This document shows, piece by piece, positions 15,283-23,528 of a stretch of 44,000 nucleotides of DNA. The first letter of the stretch is position 1, and every line of letters starts with the position of its first letter. The notes below the pieces were generated by a model. The model was given only the letters and a program-made list of their open reading frames with translations, did not search any database and had not been told where the DNA came from. Source of the stretch: an uncultured Collinsella sp. (lineage in GTDB: Bacteria > Actinomycetota > Coriobacteriia > Coriobacteriales > Coriobacteriaceae); assembly GCA_902491915.1 (NCBI GenBank), contig CABUJL010000004.1, positions 1-44,000 on the forward strand, read 5' to 3'. The position numbers and the translations under genes are program-made.

Positions 15283-15315
15283 GCGGACTATGTTTCCTAA
15301 CAAGGAGTAACTGAT

Positions 15316-16401
15316 ATGGGTCTGATTCAAAAGAAGGACGAGAAGGACGAGATCGACGGCATCCAGATTATCGAGCGCGGCGAAGGCCCCGACGGTGATG
15401 AGGAGGAGAAGATCGATCTGGTCGCCGGTACGTCTGCCGAGCACATTGCTGCCGGTACGACGGCCGAGGAGGAGGACGCTCGCCTGGAGGCAAAGATCGC
15501 CGCGGACGCCGCCGACGAGAACCTCATACCCGAGGAGCAGGACGAGGACGACGACTCCGACGCGGACGACCATGCATCCAAGCACAAGAAGACGATGATT
15601 GTCGCCTTTGTGGTCGCTATCGTGATTGCTGCCGTGATTGGCTTCTTTATCGGCAACGGTGGTTTTGGCGGCAAGGGCGTCGGCTCGGCGACCCTCACCA
15701 AGGACCAGCTCGATTCGACCGTGGCAAGCTACAGCTACAACGGCAAGAAGAGCGACATCACCGCGCGCGAGGCCATTGAGAGCCAGTACAGCCTCGACAC
15801 CGTCAAGGATGGCGATGGCAACTACACCGCTCCCTCTGCCGACGTCATCCTGTCCTACGTGCGCAACAAGATCCTGCTGGACGCTGCCGAGGACGAGGGC
15901 ATCACCGTCTCTTCTAAGGAAATGAAGAAGTACGCCGAGGATTCCATCGGCACCTCCGACTACAAGACCATGGCCACGCAGTATGGCGTGTCCAAGGATC
16001 AGGCCAAGCAGATCGTCCGTCAGTCCGCGACGCTGCAGAAGCTCTACAAGAAGAAGGTCGGCGACAGCTCCGCAAGCATGCCGACCGCTCCGACCGAGCC
16101 TGCTGACGGCAACGAGGAGACCGCGAGCAAGGATTACGCCGACTACATCATCAACCTTGCCGGTGACGAGTGGGATAGCGAGAAGGGCACCTGGAAGGAT
16201 GCCGACAGCACCTATGCCAAGGCCTTTGCCGATGATGCCTTTACGGCCGATAGCGCTACCTACAAGCAGGCCATGACCGCCTATTACACCGCCTACCAGC
16301 AGTACTCTTCGCAGGCTTCGAGCGCCAGCTCCAAGTGGACCGAGTATGCTAACGGCCTCTACGCCAAGGCCAACATCAGCATCTACGGCCTGTTTGCGTA
16401 A
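15316..16401 (+). CDS. Membrane-anchored SurA-N-like protein
   Basis: 361 aa. A ~90-residue acidic cytosolic N-terminus (Asp/Glu-rich), one transmembrane helix (about 93-113), then an extracytoplasmic domain with the look of the SurA/trigger-factor-like N-terminal chaperone fold: TKDQLDSTVASYSYNG..., ILSYVRNKILLDAAEDEGITVSSKEMKKYAEDSIG, then VSKDQAKQIVRQSATLQKLYKKKVG. No parvulin PPIase domain (with its paired His and Gly motifs) is visible. Inference: a chaperone for exported proteins. AAGGAG lies 8 nt upstream. It forms its own transcript between two terminators. Confidence 0.75.
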   Translation: MGLIQKKDEKDEIDGIQIIERGEGPDGDEEEKIDLVAGTSAEHIAAGTTAEEEDARLEAKIAADAADENLIPEEQDEDDDSDADDHASKHKKTMIVAFVVAIVIAAVIGFFIGNGGFGGKGVGSATLTKDQLDSTVASYSYNGKKSDITAREAIESQYSLDTVKDGDGNYTAPSADVILSYVRNKILLDAAEDEGITVSSKEMKKYAEDSIGTSDYKTMATQYGVSKDQAKQIVRQSATLQKLYKKKVGDSSASMPTAPTEPADGNEETASKDYADYIINLAGDEWDSEKGTWKDADSTYAKAFADDAFTADSATYKQAMTAYYTAYQQYSSQASSASSKWTEYANGLYAKANISIYGLFA

Positions 16402-16439
16402 AGAGTTGCACGGTTCATCGAGCATCTAGCCGATAGACA

Positions 16440-16486
16440 GCAAATAGCCCGCCAGTACGGAAGTCGTTCTGGCGGGCTATTTGCGT
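16440..16486. terminator. Bidirectional-looking terminator between convergent genes
   Basis: Perfect 16-bp stem: GCAAATAGCCCGCCAG (16440-16455) and its complement (16469-16484), 13-nt loop. It lies between the SurA-like gene and the convergent HTH gene. Confidence 0.85.
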
Positions 16487-16515
16487 TGAGAGCGTGATCG
16501 GCAGTTTAATTATGG

Positions 16516-16755
16516 CTATTCATCTTTAAGCCCAAAAAGGCTATCGGCTTCATCGTCGGATATATATTCCAGTACATCGCCCGGTTGGCAGTCGAGTGCC
16601 CGGCATATCGCGTCAAGAGTTGAAAAACGTATGGCAGAAACCTTGCCCGTCTTAATGCGTGACATATTGACCCGGGAGATGCCCACACGTTCCGCAAGCT
16701 CTTTGGATGAGATCTTGCGTTCGGCGAGCATGCGGTCAAGCCGCAGAATAATCAT
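16516..16755 (-). CDS. Small XRE/Cro-type transcriptional regulator (YozG-like)
   Basis: 79 aa, essentially one helix-turn-helix domain: MLAERKISSKELAERVGISRVNMSRIKTGKV places the recognition helix at about 27-38, followed by RFSTLDAICRALDCQPGDVLEYI, typical of the HTH_26/YozG group. It follows the DUF2975 membrane gene by 9 nt with AGGGGGAA before its ATG. Pairs of YozG-like HTH and DUF2975 proteins are common in Firmicutes and Actinobacteria. The two are presumed to act together, probably with the membrane protein modulating the regulator. Confidence 0.9.
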   Translation of the reverse strand: MIILRLDRMLAERKISSKELAERVGISRVNMSRIKTGKVSAIRFSTLDAICRALDCQPGDVLEYISDDEADSLFGLKDE

Positions 16756-16764
16756 GGATTCCCC

Positions 16765-17403
16765 CTAGAGCAACTCGTCATCTTGTTTTTGCAGGATATA
16801 CCCGTAGCGGAAGATGCTGGCAATCAGGCAAATAATCAGGCCTGCAAAGAGCATGGAGGGCTCGAATAACTGGCCGACGAACGCATCCGTAAAGCTGCCG
16901 CCAAATCCTGAGAGTATCATTCCCGTGATTACGGCGCCAAGAAGCCTCACGGCAACGCCGCCGATAAGGAATAAATGTCCTACTTTACGAAGTGTCTGGT
17001 TACATTCAAGGTCAAAGGGCCTGCCTTCCTTTTCAATGTTGAAGAAAAGCCTACGCACGCTTATCGCGATGGTAAGCGCGAGACATGTCATCAAGAGGCT
17101 CCCTATGGCAGTGTGACCATCGTGTGCGACGAGCATAAGTGGGGCCTGCGCATCGGTACCGACGATAGCAAGGCACGGCCCTTCGCCGGCTTGAAGTTCT
17201 ACGGATTGGAGACACGGGCCTTGGGAGAGGCCAGGCAATATGATTAGAAGGTCAATCGCAATGACTGCGAGGAGCCCCAGAGCGAGCGCGGTGGTAATGC
17301 AGATCGTGGCCCATTTGCAGATGCGAGCGAGCTTCCTCAGTTTGGCTACCGTCTGTTCGCGGCTGATGGTTTCATTCGATATAGATGCGTTTCGATGGAC
17401 CAT
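16765..17403 (-). CDS. DUF2975 multi-pass membrane protein
   Basis: 212 aa from ATG 17403, with four predicted transmembrane segments (about 35-57, 99-118, 142-166, 184-200). The end FRYGYILQKQDDELL matches the family's characteristic C-terminus, as does FNIEKEGRPFDLECNQTLRKVG in the middle. GGAGGGG lies directly before ATG 17403; a longer start at 17442 would begin inside a palindromic operator-like sequence. It is co-transcribed with the HTH gene. Function unknown. Confidence 0.85.
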   Translation of the reverse strand: MVHRNASISNETISREQTVAKLRKLARICKWATICITTALALGLLAVIAIDLLIILPGLSQGPCLQSVELQAGEGPCLAIVGTDAQAPLMLVAHDGHTAIGSLLMTCLALTIAISVRRLFFNIEKEGRPFDLECNQTLRKVGHLFLIGGVAVRLLGAVITGMILSGFGGSFTDAFVGQLFEPSMLFAGLIICLIASIFRYGYILQKQDDELL

Positions 17404-17426
17404 AACCCCTCCAATCGGCGTTTGGG

Positions 17427-17442
17427 ATGATACTTGTATCAT
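17427..17442 (-). promoter_or_regulatory. Operator-like palindrome upstream of the DUF2975-HTH operon
   Basis: ATGATAC-TT-GTATCAT, a perfect 7-bp inverted repeat. On the minus strand it lies at the end of a TATGAT -10-like box, with TTTATCG repeats upstream. It is a plausible autoregulatory site for the small HTH protein. Confidence 0.45.
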
Positions 17443-17652
17443 ATCAGAATTAACGATAAACGATAAATAATTACGGATACTGAGTAAGTAATGATTGAAA
17501 ACGATTAGCGTGAGCTTTTAGCTCATTTTGGATGCCGGAGTTTGGCGCGTGGGGGATAAGGACAAATGCCAAAATTTCCTGTGATCGCGCAAGCGCTCCA
17601 TCGGGTTCCCCTAATTCATCTGGGAAAACGACTGCAAACGATTGCAAGTAAC

Positions 17653-17682
17653 CGGTGAACGGTCGAAAACTACCGTTCACCG
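17653..17682. promoter_or_regulatory. Inverted pair of CGGTGAACGGT motifs
   Basis: CGGTGAACGGT (17653-17663) and its exact complement (17672-17682) form an 11-bp perfect inverted repeat with an 8-nt spacer, in the AT-rich region upstream of the amino-sugar PTS operon. Related 11-mers recur at 17871, 36330 and 41360. CTGGT half-sites also occur at 17695-17699 and 17705-17709. No gene is supported between 17443 and 18105; a 73-codon minus-strand ORF at 17471-17692 has no ribosome site of note and overlaps this palindrome. Confidence 0.6.
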
Positions 17683-17870
17683 ATAATCTCAAAACTGGTT
17701 CTAACTGGTATTAAGTCAAAAAGACCAATTCACATATCTTCACAATGACCTGCAATTTTTCTACACGCTATTTTTAGCCGCCCTGCGTTGTTTAGACACA
17801 GGAAAAGATCCGATCTTTTGCCAAAGCATTTCGGAACGGTTTCAAAACCGCAGGTAGAAGTGTTAACGAC

Positions 17871-17902
17871 CGGTAAACGGTCGATTTATCACCGTGAGCG
17901 GT
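17871..17902. promoter_or_regulatory. CGGTAAACGGT motif plus second CGGT repeat
   Basis: CGGTAAACGGT at 17871-17881 is followed by ACCGTGAGCGGT at 17891-17902. It is about 75-85 bp upstream of the PTS -10 box. The same 11-mer occurs upstream of lacI1 at 36330. Confidence 0.5.
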
Positions 17903-17953
17903 GCAAAAACGTTTTACCGTATGAATCAACGAAAGCGACCTCTTCTGGGGTGA

Positions 17954-17989
17954 TATAGTGACAACAACACGTCACGTGGTTACTACCAG
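17954..17989 (+). promoter_or_regulatory. PTS operon promoter (-10) with GntR-type operator
   Basis: TATAGT at 17954-17959 (no good -35), then GTGGTTACTACCAG at 17976-17989, close to the expected start of transcription. The same palindrome, CTGGTTACTACCAG, lies at 22269-22282 before agaS. A further ACCACTGGT palindrome lies at 17997-18005. The sites resemble the DasR/NagR consensus (ACTGGTCTAGACCAGT) of GntR/UTRA regulators. Confidence 0.65.
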
Positions 17990-18105
17990 TTTAGAAACCA
18001 CTGGTCTTCAAAGTACGCTTTCTAAGAAGCTTTAAGGGCGAGCGCCCGCTGGCTTCCGAAAATCATCGGACTCAGATCGTACACACCTTCGGAAGGGAAA
18101 TTTGA

Positions 18106-18549
18106 ATGGTTGGCTTTATTCTTACCGGTCATGGACAGTTCGCACCCGGCCTCGCAAGCGCTATCGCTATGGTTGCTGGCGACCAGCCCGCTTTTACCGT
18201 CGTTCCTTTTGAGGGCGACCAGGCTGCTTCCTACGGTGAGGATCTCCGCACCGCTATTACCGCCATGCGCGAGGAGTGCGATGGCGTGCTCGTCTTTACC
18301 GACCTGCTTGGTGGCACCCCGTTCAACCAGGCGATGATGATTGCCCAGGATGTCGACAACGTCGAGGTTCTGACCGGCACCAACCTTCCCATGGTTATTG
18401 AGCTTCTGTTCCTCCGCGGCAACGCCACGCTCGCCGAGCTTGGCGAGCAGGCCGTGACCGTTGGCCAGACGGGCATCACCGCCCAGACGGTCGCATCCGT
18501 TGCCGGCTCCGACGAAGAGGATATCTTCGGCGACGAGGACGGCATCTAA
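18106..18549 (+). CDS. PTS EIIA component, mannose/sorbose family
   Basis: 147 aa. This cytosolic protein accepts phosphate from HPr on His9 (TGHGQF, residues 7-12) and passes it to the IIB subunit. DLLGGTPFNQA is the other family hallmark. The acidic C-terminus (DEEDIFGDEDGI) is unusual but short. It is first in a five-gene operon with YajC-like, IIB, IIC and IID genes; its stop overlaps the next start by one base. GGAAGGG precedes the ATG. Substrate is inferred from the neighbours (agaS, nagA, LacC-type kinase) as GalNAc or galactosamine. Confidence 0.93.
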   Translation: MVGFILTGHGQFAPGLASAIAMVAGDQPAFTVVPFEGDQAASYGEDLRTAITAMREECDGVLVFTDLLGGTPFNQAMMIAQDVDNVEVLTGTNLPMVIELLFLRGNATLAELGEQAVTVGQTGITAQTVASVAGSDEEDIFGDEDGI

Positions 18550-18830
18550 TGGCCGATTTCGGAGCCAACGTCCTGAGCTCCTCGGTCGCCCTTTTAGGCC
18601 TGCTTGTCATCATGGGCTTGATTTACACCATCTGGTCGCAAATCAACATGAAGAAGAAGCAGAAGTACTTCAAGGAGCTGCACACCGAGCTCAAGCCGGG
18701 TCAAGAGGTTCTTTTCGCCGGCGGTATCTACGGAACCGTCAAAGGCATCGAAGGCGAGAAGGTCCAGATCAAAGTCCGATCCGGAGCCGTCGTAGATGTT
18801 TCGCGTTACGCGATTCAGGAGATCAAGTAA
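18549..18830 (+). CDS. yajC: YajC-like protein embedded in the PTS operon
   Basis: 93 aa. One N-terminal transmembrane helix (about 11-30), then MKKKQKYFKELHTELKPGQEVLFAGGIYGTVKGIEGEKVQIKVRSGAVVDVSRYAIQEI, the KPGD-x-V-x-T-x-GGI-x-G pattern of YajC. YajC is normally an accessory of the SecDF translocase. Here no secD/secF is present and the gene lies between IIA and IIB, overlapping IIA by one base. A YajC-annotated gene is also known in the pneumococcal hyaluronate PTS operon, so this may be a PTS-associated subfamily with its own role, for example stabilising the IIC/IID complex. Confidence 0.88.
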   Translation: MADFGANVLSSSVALLGLLVIMGLIYTIWSQINMKKKQKYFKELHTELKPGQEVLFAGGIYGTVKGIEGEKVQIKVRSGAVVDVSRYAIQEIK

Positions 18831-18866
18831 CTGTCGTCAGCAAATAACGAAAGGAAGCTGATCAAC

Positions 18867-19349
18867 ATGGCAGAACCCAACATTCTTCTTACCCGCATCG
18901 ATAACCGACTGGTTCATGGTCAGGTTGCCACCCAGTGGAACTCCACCCTGGGCTCCAACCTCATCCTCGTCGCCAACGACGACGTGGCGTCCAACACCAT
19001 GCGCCAGAACCTCATGAAGATGGCCGCTCCCGCCGGCGTCGCTACGCGTTTCTTCTCTCTGCAGAAGACCATCGACGTCATTGGCAAGGCGAGCCCGCGC
19101 CAGAAGATCTTCATCGTGGCCGAAACACCGGAAGACGTGCTTACGCTCGTCAAGGGCGGTGTGCCTATAAAGAAGGTAAACATCGGCAACATGCACATGT
19201 CGGAAGGAAAGCGCCAAGTCGCCACCTCCGTCGCAGTTAACGACGAGGATGTCGCTGCGTTTAAAGAGCTGCAGGAATTGGGGGTGGAGTTGGAGATCAG
19301 GCGCGTTCCGAGCACGCCTGTTGAGGACACGAGCAAGCTCTTCTCGTAA
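18867..19349 (+). CDS. PTS EIIB component, mannose/sorbose family
   Basis: 160 aa. It carries the phosphorylatable His17 in RLVHGQV (residues 14-20) and the normal IIB fold (ILLTRIDNR... / LGSNLILVANDDVA ... / KTIDVIG / VKGGVPIKKVNIGNMH). It receives phosphate from EIIA and transfers it to the sugar during transport. AAAGGAAG lies upstream. It has a close paralogue at 28594-29064 in which this His is Tyr. Third gene of the PTS operon. Confidence 0.94.
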   Translation: MAEPNILLTRIDNRLVHGQVATQWNSTLGSNLILVANDDVASNTMRQNLMKMAAPAGVATRFFSLQKTIDVIGKASPRQKIFIVAETPEDVLTLVKGGVPIKKVNIGNMHMSEGKRQVATSVAVNDEDVAAFKELQELGVELEIRRVPSTPVEDTSKLFS

Positions 19350-19439
19350 TCCTCGTGATCCACGTTGTCAGGAGTGAAACCCTGACGTTCTGTACGTGAA
19401 ATCCAAAGTGCGTACATACATTTTGAAAGGAGGAGCAAG

Positions 19440-20240
19440 ATGGAATACTCGATCATCCAGATCGCTCTGGTCTTCGTCGTCACGTTCATCGCGGCAATCG
19501 ACCAGTTTGACTTCCTCGAGTCTCTCTATCAGCCCATCGTCACCGGCGCCGTCATCGGTCTTATCCTTGGCGACCTCAACACCGGTCTTCTCGTGGGTGG
19601 TACCTATCAGCTCATGACGATCGGCAACATGCCGATCGGAGGCGCTCAGCCGCCTAACGCCGTCATCGGCGGCATCATGGCAGCCATTCTCGCTATCGCC
19701 ACGGGCCTCGAGCCCAACGCGGCAGTCGGTCTCGCCATTCCGTTCGCTCTGCTTGGCCAGCTCGGCGTTACCCTGGTCTTCACGCTTATGTCCCCGCTTA
19801 TGTCCACGGCCGATAACATGGCTCACAACGCGGACACCAAGGGCATCGAGCGCCTGAACTACTTCGCCATGGCTCTGCTCGGCCTGATCTTCGCTGTCGT
19901 CGTCACCCTGTTCTTCATCGCTGGCGCTACCATTGGTCAGACCATCGCTTCCGCCATCCCGACTTGGCTGCAGACCGGTCTGTCCGCTGCAGGCGGCATG
20001 ATGCGCTTCGTCGGCTTCGCTGTCCTGCTCAAGGTTATGATGAACCGCGATATGTGGGGCTTCTTCCTCATGGGCTTTGGCCTCGCGCTCATCACCGTTG
20101 CCAACGATTCGCTGGCAACCCCTGCTCTGCTCATCCTCGCTCTCATCGGCTTCGGCATCGCTTTCTGGGACTTCCAGCAGCAGACCGAGCTGAAGGGTGC
20201 AGCTGTTTCTGACGGAGGTGACTTCGAAGATGGCATCTAA
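19440..20240 (+). CDS. PTS EIIC component, mannose/sorbose family
   Basis: 266 aa, the usual size. A multi-pass membrane permease forming the sugar channel with IID. Family hallmarks: ALVFVVTFIAAIDQFDFLESLYQPIVTGAVIGL, GDLNTGLLVGGTYQLMTIGNMPIGGAQPPNAVIGG. AAAGGAGG precedes the ATG. Its 3' end overlaps IID by 11 nt, which suggests coupled translation of the two membrane subunits. Confidence 0.94.
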   Translation: MEYSIIQIALVFVVTFIAAIDQFDFLESLYQPIVTGAVIGLILGDLNTGLLVGGTYQLMTIGNMPIGGAQPPNAVIGGIMAAILAIATGLEPNAAVGLAIPFALLGQLGVTLVFTLMSPLMSTADNMAHNADTKGIERLNYFAMALLGLIFAVVVTLFFIAGATIGQTIASAIPTWLQTGLSAAGGMMRFVGFAVLLKVMMNRDMWGFFLMGFGLALITVANDSLATPALLILALIGFGIAFWDFQQQTELKGAAVSDGGDFEDGI

Positions 20241-21312
20241 TGAGTATGTGATCCCGGAGCACTACGAGGATCTCACTCCTGCTCCGCAGCTCGACCAGAA
20301 GACCCTCAACAAGATGGCTTGGCGCTCCTGCTTCCTGCAGGCATCGTTCAACTACGAGCGCATGCAGGCCGCTGGCTGGCTCTACTCCATCATCCCCGGT
20401 CTGGAGAAGATCCACACCAACAAGAACGACCTCGCGGCTTCTATGAGCCACAACCTGGAGTTCTTCAACACCCACCCGTTCCTTGTCACCTTTGTTATGG
20501 GCATCGTGCTTTCGCTCGAGCAGAACAAGGTTGACATCCCCACGATCCGCGCCGTCCGCGTCGCCGCAATGGGCCCGCTCGGTGGTATCGGTGACGCCCT
20601 GTTCTGGCTGACGCTCGTGCCTATCACGGCCGGCATCACCTCCAACATGGCCATCAACGGCAACGCCGCTGCACCGATCATCTTCCTGGTGATCTTCAAC
20701 GTCGTCCAGTTCGCTCTGCGCTTCTGGCTCATGAACTGGTCCTACAAGCTTGGCACCAGTGCTATTGACGCTCTGACCGCCAACATGCAGGCCTTCACGC
20801 GTGCCGCTTCCATCATGGGCGTCTTCGTCGTCGGTTGCCTGGTCGTCACCATGGGTGGCACCCAGATCAACCTCCAGATCCCCAACGGCACCACCCGTGG
20901 TCTCTCCGCTACTACCGTGATCGTCTCCGAGAAGGAGGCCGAGAACTTCACCGGTATGGAGGGCATCGATACCGAGACCGCTGAGGCCGGTACCATCGCC
21001 ATGACCGATAAGGACGGCAACGCCCTTACCGCTTCCGATGCCGACGGCAACGCTGTCGAGTGCGGCGTCACCGATCTGGGTAACGGCATGGAGTCCGTGA
21101 CCTACGGCACCGTTACCGAGGATCCGGTCAACTTCTCTGTTGCCGACACCCTCAACACCATCGTCCCGAAGCTCGTCCCGCTTATGCTTACGCTGCTGCT
21201 TTACTACATGTTCGCTAAGCACAGCTGGACCCCGACCAAGGGCATTCTCCTGCTCTTCGTCCTTGGCATCCTGGGCGCTGGCCCGCTTGGTCTCTGGCCG
21301 AGCATCTGGTAA
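20230..21312 (+). CDS. PTS EIID component with an enlarged extracytoplasmic loop
   Basis: 360 aa from ATG 20230; typical IID proteins are about 265-305 aa. The start of the domain is typical: WRSCFLQASFNYERMQAAGWLYSIIPGLEKI, then HNLEFFNTHPFLVTFVMGIVLSLEQ, and GPLGGIGDALFWLTLVPI. The extra length lies between the last helices (about residues 205-300), rich in Thr, Asp, Glu and Gly (for example AMTDKDGNALTASDADGNAVE), probably outside the membrane. The upstream in-frame ATG at 20197 lies within IIC and is not supported; GGAGG at 20214-20218 serves the chosen start. Confidence 0.92.
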   Translation: MASNEYVIPEHYEDLTPAPQLDQKTLNKMAWRSCFLQASFNYERMQAAGWLYSIIPGLEKIHTNKNDLAASMSHNLEFFNTHPFLVTFVMGIVLSLEQNKVDIPTIRAVRVAAMGPLGGIGDALFWLTLVPITAGITSNMAINGNAAAPIIFLVIFNVVQFALRFWLMNWSYKLGTSAIDALTANMQAFTRAASIMGVFVVGCLVVTMGGTQINLQIPNGTTRGLSATTVIVSEKEAENFTGMEGIDTETAEAGTIAMTDKDGNALTASDADGNAVECGVTDLGNGMESVTYGTVTEDPVNFSVADTLNTIVPKLVPLMLTLLLYYMFAKHSWTPTKGILLLFVLGILGAGPLGLWPSIW

Positions 21313-21378
21313 GGCTCTAGCTTGAGGGGTGTGTCCCTACGCGGCTCACACCCCGACCCCTTAAGCCATGTGTATGTT

Positions 21379-21420
21379 AAAAGCCGCGTGCTCGAAAGAG
21401 CGCGCGGCTTTTGTTTTCTT
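21379..21420 (+). terminator. Rho-independent terminator of the PTS operon
   Basis: Stem AAAAGCCGCG-T-GCTC with its complement, closed by a GAAA tetraloop (21379-21412), then a T-rich tract. Confidence 0.92.
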
Positions 21421-21497
21421 AATGATTCGGGTGTGGCAGACAGATAATGCATAACACCCTAGGTAGTTAGCCGAATTCGAGCAAAAGGGAGGATAGG

Positions 21498-22229
21498 ATG
21501 GCGATCGGAGCGCGTAAGCAACCGCTGTACGATCAGCTGGTCGATATTCTGACCGAAAAGATTGACCATGAATATCGCGCCGGTGACATGATTCCTTCCG
21601 AGCGCGAACTTTCGGAGCGCTATGGTCTCTCGCGCACTACGGTACGCCTGGCTCTGCAGGAACTGGAGCGTTTAGGACTGGTGGTTCGGCAGCACGGTCG
21701 CGGTACCTTTGTGACCGACCGTTCGGCAAAAGCAACCAATCTTATGCAGTCCTACAGCTTTACCGAGCAGATGCGCGCGATGGGTCGAGAACCCGAGACC
21801 ACGATTCTCGAGTTTTGCGAGATGGAGGCCGATAAGAATCTGGCCGAGCATATGGGATTGCGCATCGGTGATCGCATTTTTAAGCTCAAGCGCCTTCGCT
21901 CTGCCGACAACATGCCCATGATGGTCGAACGCAGCTATCTACCGGTTCGTCAATTTCTGTCCCTAAAGCGACCGCTGCTGGAGCGTAAGCCGCTTTACGA
22001 TGTGATTGAGCAGGACTTTCAGCAAAAGATTCGCGTGGCCGAAGAGGAGTTCTATGCGAGCATAGCCCGTCCCACCGATGCCCACCTTTTGGGAATTGTC
22101 GAGGGCTCGCCTGTGCTCGATTTGGTCAGGACTACGTATAACGAGTCAAACGAGGTAGTGGAGTACACACTCTCGGTTGCTCGTGCCGATCAGTTTAAAT
22201 ACAAGGTTTACCACCAGCGCAGTAACTAG
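21498..22229 (+). CDS. GntR-family transcriptional regulator with UTRA domain
   Basis: 243 aa. The N-terminal winged helix-turn-helix (PSERELSERYGLSRTTVRLALQELERLGLV, about 33-62; GRGTFV wing) is followed by a UTRA ligand-binding domain (about 95-235). NagR/DasR relatives of this architecture sense amino-sugar phosphates and repress their catabolic genes. It lies between the PTS operon and agaS, and both have a CTGGT-N4-ACCAG type palindrome at their promoters, so it is the likely regulator of the island. GGGAGGA lies before the ATG. Confidence 0.93.
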   Translation: MAIGARKQPLYDQLVDILTEKIDHEYRAGDMIPSERELSERYGLSRTTVRLALQELERLGLVVRQHGRGTFVTDRSAKATNLMQSYSFTEQMRAMGREPETTILEFCEMEADKNLAEHMGLRIGDRIFKLKRLRSADNMPMMVERSYLPVRQFLSLKRPLLERKPLYDVIEQDFQQKIRVAEEEFYASIARPTDAHLLGIVEGSPVLDLVRTTYNESNEVVEYTLSVARADQFKYKVYHQRSN

Positions 22230-22268
22230 TGCTCGCATCGTTTCCATATGGTGATTCTTTGCATTTAA

Positions 22269-22304
22269 CTGGTTACTACCAGATAACCAACCGAAGTGTA
22301 TAAT
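22269..22304 (+). promoter_or_regulatory. agaS promoter with GntR-type operator
   Basis: CTGGTTACTACCAG (22269-22282) is a 5-bp inverted repeat with a 4-nt centre and overlaps the expected -35. TATAAT follows at 22299-22304, 40 nt before the gene. It shares GGTTACTACCAG exactly with the site at 17978-17989. Confidence 0.7.
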
Positions 22305-22343
22305 TGCACGTCAGAGGATTACTTCTAGAGAGAGGTATTAGAA

Positions 22344-23510
22344 ATGTTCGAGAAGAGTGTCGAGGAGCTCACCGAGCTCGGCGCCCAGATCACCACGGCC
22401 GAGATTGCTCAGCAGCCCGAGCTTTGGCGTGATACGCTCAACATCTATCGCGAGAACAAGGAGGCCATCGAGGCCTTCCTGGCCGAGGCTCGCGCTATGG
22501 GCGAGGGTCGTCTGTCCGTTGTCTTCACCGGTGCCGGTACGTCCGACTACGTTGGCGATACCTGCGCCCCGTACCTGCGTCACGCTGGCAACACTGATCT
22601 CTACGACTTTAAGCCCATCGCCACGACCGACATCGTGAGCGCCCCGCGCGACTTCCTGCGCGCCGAGGATCCCACGCTCGTGGTTTCCTTTGCTCGCTCT
22701 GGCAACAGCCCCGAGAGCCTTGCCGCCGTTGCCGTTGCCAAGGAGCTCGTCCACAACGTCAAGTTCCTCAACATCACCTGCGCTCCCGAGGGCAAGCTCG
22801 CCGTCGAGTCTGCCGATGATCCCAATGCGCTGACGCTGCTCATTCCGCGCGCCAACGACAAGGGCTTCGCCATGACTGGCTCTTATTCCTGCATGACCCT
22901 GCTCTCCACCCTTATTTTCAACACTGCCTCTGACGAGCAGAAGGCCGAGTGGGTCGAGACGATTGCCAAGATGGGCGAGGAGGTCATCTCTCGTGAGTCT
23001 GAGATCGCCGATTACCTGGCTGGCGACTTCAACCGCGTGACCTACTTGGGTTCTGGCTCCTTCGGTGGTCTTGCCCAGGAGAGCCAGCTCAAGATTCTCG
23101 AGCTCGCTCACGGTCTGGTTGCTACTTCCTACGACACCTCCATGGGCTATCGTCACGGACCTAAGTCCTTCGTCGACGATAAGACGCTCGTCTTCGTGTT
23201 CGTCAACAACGACGCCTACACCCGTCAGTACGACATCGACATCCTCAACGAGATCGGTGGCGACAAGATTGCTCAGCACACCGTTGCCGTTCAGCAGGAT
23301 GGCGCTACCGTCTACGAGGGCGAGTCCTTCACCTTTAAGGGCTACGAGGCGCTTCCCGAGGGCTACCTTGCCCTGCCGTTCGTGATGTTTGCCCAGGCTA
23401 TCAGCCTGCTCAACTCCGTGCGCGTGGGCAACACGCCCGATACGCCGAGCCCCACCGGCACGGTCAACCGCGTGGTTAAGGGCGTGACGATTCACCCCTT
23501 CACCGCTTAA
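22344..23510 (+). CDS. agaS: SIS-domain sugar-phosphate isomerase/deaminase, AgaS type
   Basis: 388 aa, matching AgaS. Two SIS domains resemble the isomerase half of glucosamine-6-phosphate synthase: first domain with VVFTGAGTSDYVGDT and VSFARSGNSPES, second with YLGSGSFGGLAQESQLKILELAHG and GYRHGPKSFVDDKT. AgaS converts galactosamine-6-phosphate to tagatose-6-phosphate and ammonia. GAGAGAGG precedes the ATG. It is preceded by a GntR operator and followed by a terminator. Neighbouring nagA and the LacC-type kinase complete the path from GalNAc-6-phosphate to tagatose-1,6-bisphosphate. Confidence 0.9.
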   Translation: MFEKSVEELTELGAQITTAEIAQQPELWRDTLNIYRENKEAIEAFLAEARAMGEGRLSVVFTGAGTSDYVGDTCAPYLRHAGNTDLYDFKPIATTDIVSAPRDFLRAEDPTLVVSFARSGNSPESLAAVAVAKELVHNVKFLNITCAPEGKLAVESADDPNALTLLIPRANDKGFAMTGSYSCMTLLSTLIFNTASDEQKAEWVETIAKMGEEVISRESEIADYLAGDFNRVTYLGSGSFGGLAQESQLKILELAHGLVATSYDTSMGYRHGPKSFVDDKTLVFVFVNNDAYTRQYDIDILNEIGGDKIAQHTVAVQQDGATVYEGESFTFKGYEALPEGYLALPFVMFAQAISLLNSVRVGNTPDTPSPTGTVNRVVKGVTIHPFTA

Positions 23511-23528
23511 TCGCGTCCCCCTGTAAGG

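Noticed and set aside
17471..17692. A 73-codon minus-strand ORF upstream of the PTS operon
   Set aside because: No recognisable features, no ribosome site of note, and it overlaps the inverted CGGTGAACGGT palindrome in an AT-rich regulatory region.
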